Shown here in pieces: positions 1 to 6,064 of a stretch of 8,150 nt of DNA. The DNA comes from Planctomycetaceae bacterium UBA6894 (lineage in GTDB: Bacteria > Planctomycetota > Planctomycetia > Gemmatales > Gemmataceae): contig DKBS01000100.1 of assembly GCA_002451275.1 (NCBI GenBank), forward strand, positions 1-8,150, read 5' to 3'. Under the pieces are notes generated by a model. It saw only the letters and a program-made list of their open reading frames with translations. It did not search any database and was not told the origin of the DNA. Both the position numbers and the translations under genes were made by a program. How positions within the stretch are numbered: the stretch's first letter is position 1; every line of letters starts with the position of its first letter.

Positions 1-16
1 TTGCCCGCCATTTTTT

Positions 17-298
17 TTATTTCACAGTCTTGCCATTTATCCTTTTCTTGGAAACCGCAGAAGCCTTGTCCAGAACCTTCCTTCTTTCCTGGCCTTTTTT
101 GAATGCAAAGGGCAACCAGATCCCGGCATAGCCCAGCGCTGCCAAAAAACCCACGCCGGAACCTGCCATTTGGCTACGCTGTTCCACCGTGGCACCAGCA
201 ACCGGGTGCGTGCCGATGTAAATGATCATTCCAATCCCGAGAGCAACGACAACAACCGTCCAAACCGCTGTCGCGATGAACATATTTTTCAGACTCAT
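17..298 (-). CDS. small two-helix membrane protein of unknown function
   Basis: A 93-residue protein I do not recognise. Residues 6-29 are a strongly hydrophobic helix (run of VVVVALGIGMIIY), residues 47-66 form a second hydrophobic segment rich in Gly/Ala, and the tail from residue 67 is very basic (KK, ERRK, SKKR, NGK). By the positive-inside rule the tail should be cytoplasmic. The ATG at 298 is chosen because GGAG at 310-307 lies eight bases before it. A GTG at 307 in the same frame shares a base with that GGAG, so it cannot use it. The gene begins 24 bases after the GNAT stop and is probably the last gene of that operon. Its GC content (about 53%) is below that of its neighbours. Nothing can be said about its biochemical role. 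Confidence 0.7.
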   Translation of the reverse strand: MSLKNMFIATAVWTVVVVALGIGMIIYIGTHPVAGATVEQRSQMAGSGVGFLAALGYAGIWLPFAFKKGQERRKVLDKASAVSKKRINGKTVK

Positions 299-306
299 GA
301 CAATCA

Positions 307-310
307 CTCC
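307..310 (-). promoter_or_regulatory. ribosome binding site deciding the start of the small membrane protein
   Basis: GGAG, eight bases upstream of the ATG at 298. It overlaps the alternative GTG codon at 307-305, which favours the ATG. Confidence 0.6.
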
Positions 311-322
311 AGTATCAATACT

Positions 323-790
323 TCAAGGCAAAACCAAAAGCTCATCGGTGCCGGCAGGATGGCGGTCACTGGCCGCAACCTGCCGTGAGCCCTGCCGCTG
401 GAAGCCGCATTTGGCCAAAACCCGCAGTGAAGCCCGGTTGGTCACCGCCACGGTGGCGTGCAAGGGTCGGCAATCTATTTCCACCAGCAAAAGCCGCAAT
501 GCGGCTGTAGCTATCCCCTGCCCCCAACGGTCGGGGGAAATCCAATACGCGACATGGGTTTGCCCATCCCTTGGGAACGCTACGACACAACCAACCTTTT
601 CTCCCCCGACTAACACCACTTTGGCGACCACGGAAGGATCTTGGCAAACTTGACCCCAATGGATGAAAAAATCCTCCCGGACACGCGGAATTGTCGATGC
701 CATCCGGTTCGATTCCGGATCAAGCTGCAGTTGGAACATCCATTCAAGGTCCTCTGGAACAACCCGTCGAACGGCAACATCTGGTTCCAT
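323..790 (-). CDS. GNAT family N-acetyltransferase (RimJ/RimL-like)
   Basis: A 155-residue cytoplasmic acetyltransferase expected to move an acetyl group from acetyl-CoA to an amine; the substrate cannot be read from the sequence. The N-terminus VRRVVPEDLEWMFQLQ is the usual GNAT first strand and helix. AYWISPDRWGQGIATAAL (residues 81-98) is the acetyl-CoA pyrophosphate-binding motif A (R/Q-x-x-G-x-A type), and TNRASLRVLAKCGF (117-130) is the motif B region typical of the RimJ/RimL-like branch. The length fits a single-domain GNAT. The open frame runs back into the upstream gene, but similarity starts at the ATG at 790, which has GGGGGAG (802-796) five bases before it. A GTG at 796 would give a 4-base overlap with the amidohydrolase stop. 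It is possible but overlaps the ribosome site. The gene follows the amidohydrolase by two bases, so it is probably translationally coupled to it. Confidence 0.88.
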   Translation of the reverse strand: MEPDVAVRRVVPEDLEWMFQLQLDPESNRMASTIPRVREDFFIHWGQVCQDPSVVAKVVLVGGEKVGCVVAFPRDGQTHVAYWISPDRWGQGIATAALRLLLVEIDCRPLHATVAVTNRASLRVLAKCGFQRQGSRQVAASDRHPAGTDELLVLP

Positions 791-792
791 TT

Positions 793-2244
793 TCACTCCC
801 CCGCCACCCTCCTGCCCGGCAGCCGGTAATCCAGCGGCGGCTTCTGGTCTTTTTCCATCAGCGGGGTGTACGGCTTGCCATCCTTCCGGCGCGCCTGCTC
901 CCCCTTGGCTGCCTCGATCAGTTGCGGGTTGGTCATCAGGTCCACCGCTGTCGCGGCCAGGGTGCGGGCGGCCAGGCCCATGCCCTTTTTGGCGATTGTC
1001 GTCCCGCCGCAGGCCACCGCCTGCCATGAGTGCCCGGGCGTACCAGGAACCCAGGTCGCCGCGTAAAATCCCGTAGTCGGCACCACCCACGACACATCCC
1101 CCACATCGGTGGAACCGTTGGTCACCTTGCCCGACTGGTCGTTCACCTCACGGATCGATTCGGTCGGCGGCGCCTTCTCCCCAAACGATTCGCGCAACCG
1201 CGCGGCGAATGCCTCTTCGCCCGCGTCATACGCCAGGTCATTCAGCGCCTGCAGGTTCTCCCGGGTCACGCGCGCCAGCGTGTCGTTGGGCAGGATCTCC
1301 AGCGTGCCCCCCAGCGGCACTACCTCCAGCCGGGTCTCCGTCGCCAGCGCCCCGGCCTCCGCGCACTTCTTCAACCGTGGCCAAAGCTGCGCCACCACCT
1401 CCGATTTCGGATGGCGCACATAGAAGAATCCCTCGGTGAACTCCGGCACCACATTCGCCGCGCCGCCACCCGCGGTGATCGTGTGGTGCAGCCGGGTGCC
1501 CTCGGGCGTGTGTTCCCGCAGCAGTTCCACCGCGTGCATGGTGAGCAGCAGCGCGTCCAGCGCGCTGCGTCCCTTCTCGGGCGATCCCGCCGCATGCGCC
1601 GCCTTGCCATGGAAGCGGAACTTCACCGCGATGCGCGCCAGGCACGAGGCGTCGCCCGCCGCATTGCGGCTGCCCGGGTGCCAGTGCAGCGCCGCGTCCA
1701 CATCGTTGAACAGCCCCTCCCGCACCATGAACGCCTTCGCGGCGCCCCCCTCCTCGGCGGGACATCCGTAAAAGCGCACCGTCCCCTTCAGTTGGCCCGC
1801 CTTGATCAGGTCATGCACCGCCATCGCCGCCGTCGCGCCGGCCACACCGAACAGGTGGTGCCCGCAGGCCTGCCCGTACCCGTTGCCCGCCGCCCGCGGC
1901 TTGCGGAACGGCTCCGCCTCCTGCGACAGCTCCGGCAGCGCGTCGTATTCACCCAGGATGGCGATCACCGGCTTGCCCGCACCCGCCTCCGCCACCAGCG
2001 CGGTGGGAATGCCCGCCACGCCACGCTTCACGCGAAACCCGTCAGCCTCCAGCGCCCCGGCCAAGAGCGCGCTCGACTCCTTTTCCAGATAACCCGGCTC
2101 GGCAAATTCCCATATTTTCCGGGCCATGGCCCACGCCGGCTCCAGCCGGCCGGCGGCGGCCTGCACCGCCGCGGCCTTCAGGCCGGCAGGCGGGGTGGGG
2201 TCGGCCGCCAGGGACAGCCACAGCAGGGCGGAACAGGTCATCAC
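793..2244 (-). CDS. M20D-family amidohydrolase, aminobenzoyl-glutamate utilization protein B (AbgB) type
   Basis: A 483-residue metal-dependent amidohydrolase resembling AbgB, which in E. coli forms part of the p-aminobenzoyl-glutamate hydrolase. Visible landmarks: WEFAEPGYLEKESS (45-58), typical of the AbgB N-terminus; LGEYDALPELSQ (97-108); GQACGHHLFG (124-133) with likely metal ligands Cys127 and His129; CPAEEGG (161-167) with the catalytic/metal glutamates; ALHWHPG (185-191); the lid-domain stretch HGKAAHAAGSPEKGRSALDA (212-231); NGSTDVGDVSW (376-386); and PGHSWQ (403-408) with the last histidine ligand. All key residues are present, so it should be active. The GTG at 2244 is chosen because AAGGAG lies eight bases before it; an ATG follows directly at 2241. 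Residues 3-14 are hydrophobic and end in AAD, which may be a weak signal peptide without a basic n-region. The true substrate may be another N-acyl or aminoacyl compound. Confidence 0.93.
   Translation of the reverse strand: MMTCSALLWLSLAADPTPPAGLKAAAVQAAAGRLEPAWAMARKIWEFAEPGYLEKESSALLAGALEADGFRVKRGVAGIPTALVAEAGAGKPVIAILGEYDALPELSQEAEPFRKPRAAGNGYGQACGHHLFGVAGATAAMAVHDLIKAGQLKGTVRFYGCPAEEGGAAKAFMVREGLFNDVDAALHWHPGSRNAAGDASCLARIAVKFRFHGKAAHAAGSPEKGRSALDALLLTMHAVELLREHTPEGTRLHHTITAGGGAANVVPEFTEGFFYVRHPKSEVVAQLWPRLKKCAEAGALATETRLEVVPLGGTLEILPNDTLARVTRENLQALNDLAYDAGEEAFAARLRESFGEKAPPTESIREVNDQSGKVTNGSTDVGDVSWVVPTTGFYAATWVPGTPGHSWQAVACGGTTIAKKGMGLAARTLAATAVDLMTNPQLIEAAKGEQARRKDGKPYTPLMEKDQKPPLDYRLPGRRVAGE
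796..802 (-). promoter_or_regulatory. ribosome binding site of the GNAT gene, inside the amidohydrolase 3' end
   Basis: GGGGGAG, five bases before the ATG at 790 and immediately before the amidohydrolase TGA (795-793). It supports a start at 790 rather than the GTG at 796. Confidence 0.55.
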
Positions 2245-3404
2245 GGGTTGGACTCCTTCAGGGTTTGCCGGACAGGTTCACCCGGGTTCAGCCCCAGCGT
2301 GGACAGGATCGTCCAGGCGTACAGCCGGTGGCCGAAGTCATTCGGATGGTTCAGGCCGTTGCCGGTCAGGTCCAGGTCCCGTTGGTTGCCCAGGTGAGCC
2401 TGCCACACCGCCGTCACATCCGCCAGCGCCACGCCCGGTCCAGTCAGCGATTTCAACTGGTCACGGTACAGGTTGAACATTTCCCGGGGCGTGTGGATCC
2501 ATTCCTGGTTGCCCAGCATCGGGCTCACCAGAATGACCTCCGCCTCGGGCAGATCGGTTCGAATTTTCCCCACCAGCTCGGCGGTGCGCTCCCGGAACCA
2601 CTTGGGATCCTTGCGCCCCACATCGTTCATGCCGTAGGCCACAATCACCAGATCCGGCCTGCAAGCTGATAATTTCGGCCAATCCGACACGCCAAACGCG
2701 ATGCTGGTTCCCGAGATGGCGAAGTTGACCAGCCGCACCTCGCTGCCGGTCAGTCGCTGAAGGTTGGCCGCCACCAGGTCCGGATAGCCCGGCTGGTTGG
2801 GCTCGGCCCGGGCCAGGGCGCTCGCATCCAACCCTGTCGAGATGCTGTCACCGCTGACGGCGATCTTCAAAAACTTCTTCCCCTTCACCAGCGATGCCGT
2901 CTTTGGCAGTTGGTCGAGTGCGGAAGGTGGTTTCTCACCCGGCCAACCCTGGCTGGTGGTGTAGCTCACCTCCACCTGATGGTCATGGAACCACCGGCCC
3001 GGCCCGTACAGCATGGCCTGATCTGGATGCCCCGCCCGGCTCGGATACGAGTTGGGCGAACCCTTGGGCGGATAAAGCTGCGCCAGCTTCAAGCCCTCCA
3101 CCGGCTTGGCGCTAAAAACCAGCCGGCCCGCCGCTGCGTCTACTGTAAAGTCGGCACCTTCCCGGTAAACCCGCTCGCGGTTGGCCGACCTTACCTCCAG
3201 CACCTTCTCAGGCTTGCGCGACAAGCGCGCGATGAACGGTCCGCCTTCCATCTCTTCCAGAACGGCGCTCGATTCCCGTTCCACCGTTGGGCTGAGCCAT
3301 GGCGGAGCCCCCAGCACGGAAGGATTTTCAGGGTAGGCGGGTGTCAGGAATATGCCGACGAGCAAGGAGGCGAGCATGGTGCGTTCCGGATTCGGGCGGG
3401 TCAT
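2241..3404 (-). CDS. secreted SGNH/GDSL-type hydrolase with N-terminal beta domain
   Basis: A 387-residue protein. Residues 1-25 look like a signal peptide (Arg-containing start, then MLASLLVGIFLTPAYP). Residues 30-150 are rich in beta strand and match the accessory domain often fused ahead of planctomycete-type SGNH esterases (GADFTVDAAAGRLVF, LYPPKG, GRWFHDHQVEVSY). The catalytic domain follows: block I VSGDSIS with nucleophile Ser187, block II Gly232 in ISGTS, block III YGMND with Asn260, and block V NHPNDFGH with His353. The aspartate expected three residues before the histidine is a glycine here. Such enzymes usually remove acetyl or other acyl esters from carbohydrates or lipids; the substrate is unknown. 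The ATG at 3404 keeps the basic n-region. A second ATG at 3377 is possible, and neither has a clear ribosome site. Its stop overlaps the start of the amidohydrolase, so the two are probably co-expressed. Confidence 0.9.
   Translation of the reverse strand: MTRPNPERTMLASLLVGIFLTPAYPENPSVLGAPPWLSPTVERESSAVLEEMEGGPFIARLSRKPEKVLEVRSANRERVYREGADFTVDAAAGRLVFSAKPVEGLKLAQLYPPKGSPNSYPSRAGHPDQAMLYGPGRWFHDHQVEVSYTTSQGWPGEKPPSALDQLPKTASLVKGKKFLKIAVSGDSISTGLDASALARAEPNQPGYPDLVAANLQRLTGSEVRLVNFAISGTSIAFGVSDWPKLSACRPDLVIVAYGMNDVGRKDPKWFRERTAELVGKIRTDLPEAEVILVSPMLGNQEWIHTPREMFNLYRDQLKSLTGPGVALADVTAVWQAHLGNQRDLDLTGNGLNHPNDFGHRLYAWTILSTLGLNPGEPVRQTLKESNP
2253..2258 (-). promoter_or_regulatory. ribosome binding site of the amidohydrolase gene
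   Basis: AAGGAG inside the last codons of the SGNH hydrolase gene, eight bases from the GTG at 2244 and eleven from the ATG at 2241. The spacing favours the GTG, giving a 4-base GTGA overlap with the upstream stop. Confidence 0.65.
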
Positions 3405-3469
3405 CGGGCCATTCGCCGATGATACCCCGGAATCGGAGCCGGACCATATTTTTCAGGTTGGCAGGGGCC

Positions 3470-4951
3470 TCAGCGCCAGGCGGTGCCGGCGGTGGCGTAC
3501 AAGACATTCGCGCGGATGGTCGGCACATAACGCATACCTCCGCGCACATCCACAGGCTTGTCCACAAAACTTTCCAAGTCCAGGGGCGGAACCGGAACCA
3601 CATAACCCAACAGTTTGCCGTTGCTTTCCAGCAGGTACATCAAGCGGTTGTCCAGGTTGCGCCCGCTGCGCCGCAGGACGCCCGTACCACCTGTGGGCCC
3701 CAGGGAGCCCGACCCGGAGGGTATCGTGCCCGGGGCAGAGGCGGCGGGCACGGCAGAGGTGGCCGATGCGGTAGTGCCCGGTGTGATCACCTGACCCGGC
3801 GCTGTCCCCGCGCTCACCGTGCTGCCTTGGGGCACGAAAGGCTGCGCCAGCCGGATATTCGAGGCGTTCTGTGCCGGCACGGGCACCGGAACAATGGCCC
3901 CGGGAACGGAAGCCACCGGTCCATACGGTTGCTGGTAGTAATTAGGCGAATACGCCCGGATGTACGGCCGGTCCGGATACGGTAACGGGGTGCCGGGAAC
4001 AGTTATCACCTCCCGCAAGCGCAGGGCACGGTTGGAGGCCTGCGCTGCCAGTTCGGGTTGGGTGGACGCGAAATCCTGCGCCAGTTGCGTGTAAAGGCGG
4101 ATCGCCTCCGGGTAGTTGCGCGACAGTTCCGTGGCGTAGGCCTCGTTCCAGCGGGCGGCCGGGTCATAAAGCTGCTGCCCGCATAAGTTACTGGGCATCC
4201 CCACGCTGCCAGCTACAGGAGCCCCCACCTCGGGCACGCCGGCAGGCGGTGTGGTGGCATTGACGAGCGCGGCCGCGCCGGGGGTGATCGGGGCCACGTT
4301 GCCAACTGCCGGATTGCTCGGCACGAATGGCGGGGCCACATTCGTCGGCGCCGTGCTGGTGATCACAGCGGGGCTGCCTGCTGGCTTGGCTACCGCGTCT
4401 TTGGGTATGTACCGTCGCTCGGCCTCGGGTGGTTCCACCGGAATCCAGCGCGCCTCACCCTCGCCGGTAGGTTCACCCACCGCCCGGACCTGAGTACCAA
4501 ACACCAGGGCCGCTCCCTCCACACTGGGGCGCACCGAGGGATCCACGGAACTGCCCACCAGCGCGGGCACACGCGTTCCGGGCGGGGCCACCACCACCCA
4601 ATTGGGCTGGCCCGGGGCCACTTGCTTCAAATGTTTCGCCTGCACCCAACTGAAGGACCCCCGCGGCGGCCGGATTGCCAACCAGTTGTCGGGCCGTTCC
4701 TCCATCACCACCACCGGTTCACCCATGCGCAAGCGATTGGTGGTGTAAATCTTCGCGTCAGCCGATGGGCTGGCTTTCACATCGGCGGTGGGTTGGGTGA
4801 TGACCGTGCTGTAAATACCCGGCGACTGCGCCAATACCACTCCGGGCAGCACTACCGCCAGCGCGCAACCCGCCACCAGGGCGCGGGAAGGGGCTGTTTT
4901 CAGCAGATGTCCGACCCAGCCGATCATGCCGTGAGCCAGTACCCTTGCCAT
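3470..4951 (-). CDS. secreted SH3-domain protein with Pro/Ala/Thr-rich linkers
   Basis: A 493-residue protein of unknown function. Residues 20-41 (SRALVAGCALAVVLPGVVLA) form a signal peptide after a long basic start. Residues 45-112 are a bacterial SH3-like domain: ADVKASPSADAKIYTTNRL, then GEPVVVMEERPDNWLAIRPPRGSFSWVQ, the form I associate with Gemmata-group planctomycetes. Residues 116-187 look like a second SH3-type unit. Residues 188-255 are a low-complexity Pro/Ala/Thr linker, 265-315 a short helical, tetratricopeptide-like stretch (YPEAIRLYTQLAQDF), 318-425 another Pro/Ser/Thr linker with tyrosines, and 432-490 a C-terminal beta domain (LMYLLESNGKLLGYVVPVPPLDLESFVDKPVDVRG). It probably acts outside the cytoplasm in binding or envelope structure, with no catalytic motif. 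The ATG at 4951 is preferred; the frame is open to a TTG at 4981. It lies 65 bases upstream of the SGNH gene, so co-transcription is possible. Confidence 0.85.
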   Translation of the reverse strand: MARVLAHGMIGWVGHLLKTAPSRALVAGCALAVVLPGVVLAQSPGIYSTVITQPTADVKASPSADAKIYTTNRLRMGEPVVVMEERPDNWLAIRPPRGSFSWVQAKHLKQVAPGQPNWVVVAPPGTRVPALVGSSVDPSVRPSVEGAALVFGTQVRAVGEPTGEGEARWIPVEPPEAERRYIPKDAVAKPAGSPAVITSTAPTNVAPPFVPSNPAVGNVAPITPGAAALVNATTPPAGVPEVGAPVAGSVGMPSNLCGQQLYDPAARWNEAYATELSRNYPEAIRLYTQLAQDFASTQPELAAQASNRALRLREVITVPGTPLPYPDRPYIRAYSPNYYQQPYGPVASVPGAIVPVPVPAQNASNIRLAQPFVPQGSTVSAGTAPGQVITPGTTASATSAVPAASAPGTIPSGSGSLGPTGGTGVLRRSGRNLDNRLMYLLESNGKLLGYVVPVPPLDLESFVDKPVDVRGGMRYVPTIRANVLYATAGTAWR

Positions 4952-4981
4952 CTTCTGTCCGCGCGAAAACACCCCGCGCAA

Positions 4982-5157
4982 ACCTATGGCGACGCTCCCT
5001 AACTTCCCCCGCCCGGAGAAACAAGGTCAGGTGGAGGCCCCCACCCTGCCGCCATGCCCGCCGGCTAGAAAAAACCCCGCTTTCCTAGGCTCACCTCATC
5101 CCCCGGACGGTTTTTCCCACCGGCAGGGCCCGTGCTACCATCACCCCACACCCCTCC
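4982..5157. other. divergent intergenic region between the minus- and plus-strand gene blocks
   Basis: It must hold the promoters of the SH3-protein gene and of deoC, since both read away from it. I see no convincing -35/-10 pair on either strand. The best -10-like hexamer toward deoC is TACCAT at 5136-5141, without a good -35 at the right distance. There is no credible terminator hairpin and no small gene. Confidence 0.5.
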
Positions 5158-5162
5158 AGGAG
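5158..5162 (+). promoter_or_regulatory. ribosome binding site of deoC
   Basis: AGGAG, seven bases before the ATG at 5170; it fixes the start of the aldolase gene. Confidence 0.75.
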
Positions 5163-5169
5163 CCCCCCG

Positions 5170-5877
5170 ATGCCCAACCGCCCGCCCCTACCCACCTCTC
5201 CGGCCGAATTGGCCGGGTTGATCGATCACGCCCTGCTCAGCCCCACCCTGCGGGAAGCGGAACTGGAAACCGGCTGCGCCTTGGCTGCACAGGAAGGCGT
5301 CGCCAGCGTCTGTGTGCGCCCCTGCTCGGTCGCCCGGGCCAAAAAGCTGTTGCAAGGCTCGGCGGTTAAGGTGGGCACCGTGATCGGATTCCCCCAGGGC
5401 GGCCACCATCCCGACATCAAGTTGGCCGAATCAGCCCGGGCCCTTGCCGACGGCGCCTCCGAATTGGACATGGTCATCAATCTCGGTTGGGCCATGGACC
5501 GCGACTACGCCCAAATCACCGCCGAGGTGGACCGCATCCTGCACCTAACCCGGCGCAATGGGGCGATCCTCAAGGTGATCCTGGAAACAGCCAAACTGCC
5601 ATCAGATATTAAAACAGAGATATGTAAAAGCATGGGAAATATAGGCGTAGATTTTGTAAAAACATCAACAGGCTATGCCGAAGGCGGCGCAACACTCGAA
5701 GATGTCACATTATTGCGCCAGCATAGCCCAAACCAGGTCCAGGTGAAAGCCAGTGGGGGAATCCGCACGCTGGAGCAGTCGCTGGCCTTTATCCAGGCCG
5801 GGGCGACCCGGCTGGGAACCGGTTCCACCGAGGCCTTAATGAATGCCGCCCGGGCGGCATGGAATCACCCAGCCTGA
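5170..5877 (+). CDS. deoC: deoxyribose-phosphate aldolase (DERA, class I aldolase)
   Basis: A 235-residue cytoplasmic enzyme that reversibly splits 2-deoxyribose 5-phosphate into glyceraldehyde 3-phosphate and acetaldehyde, the last step of deoxynucleoside breakdown. The length is normal for the short bacterial form. The TIM-barrel landmarks are in order: LIDHALLSPT (17-26), VCVRPCSVARAK (47-58), VGTVIGFPQGGH (68-79), ADGASELDMVINLG (93-106) with the proton-relay Asp100, KVILETAKL (135-143), DFVKTSTGYAEGGAT (161-175) with the Schiff-base Lys164, and VKASGGIRT (192-200) with the second active-site Lys193. It should be active. Codons from about 144 to 181 (5599-5712) are strikingly AT-rich compared with the rest of the gene. 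It is the first gene of the plus-strand block. No other nucleoside-catabolism gene is beside it, and the 187-base gap to pfaD suggests separate transcription. Confidence 0.95.
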   Translation: MPNRPPLPTSPAELAGLIDHALLSPTLREAELETGCALAAQEGVASVCVRPCSVARAKKLLQGSAVKVGTVIGFPQGGHHPDIKLAESARALADGASELDMVINLGWAMDRDYAQITAEVDRILHLTRRNGAILKVILETAKLPSDIKTEICKSMGNIGVDFVKTSTGYAEGGATLEDVTLLRQHSPNQVQVKASGGIRTLEQSLAFIQAGATRLGTGSTEALMNAARAAWNHPA

Positions 5878-5904
5878 ATAATCGGACCACCTGCCGGTTT
5901 CACC

Positions 5905-5941
5905 AAAAAATCGGGGGTCCAATCCGTCTGGATGGCCCCCC
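5905..5941 (-). terminator. possible intrinsic terminator acting on the minus strand, between deoC and pfaD
   Basis: GGGGGTCCA at 5913-5921 pairs with TGGA plus CCCCCC at 5929-5941, with a small TGG bulge, to form a GC-rich hairpin with a 7-base loop. On the minus strand it is followed by GATTTTTTGG, i.e. a T-run from the six A at 5905-5910. On the plus strand no T-run follows, so it would not be a classical terminator for deoC. No minus-strand gene is evident upstream of it in the window. Confidence 0.3.
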
Positions 5942-6064
5942 GGGTTTCCCTAACATACCCAGAAGGGACAAGGAGACCGGTGGAGCGTGCATCCCCAGGC
6001 CTCCTGTGGTGCCGTTTTGGCGTCCCCTTGAGTTTTCGTGAACCGTATCCAGCATCGGAAGGAC

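Noticed and set aside
1030..2397. A 455-codon plus-strand open frame opposite the amidohydrolase gene
   Set aside because: It is antisense to a clear M20D gene, is extremely rich in Arg/His/Pro as expected from the complement of GC-rich codons, and shows no domain.
3405..3469. TATCAT at 3424-3419 as a -10 element for the SGNH gene
   Set aside because: It lies only about 15 bases before the start codon and has no matching -35; no terminator hairpin was found in this gap either.
4860..4880. A lipobox-like VAGC in the signal region of the SH3 protein
   Set aside because: The hydrophobic core lies mainly after the cysteine, and the stretch before it is broken by KTAPSR, so an ordinary signal peptide is more likely than a lipoprotein.
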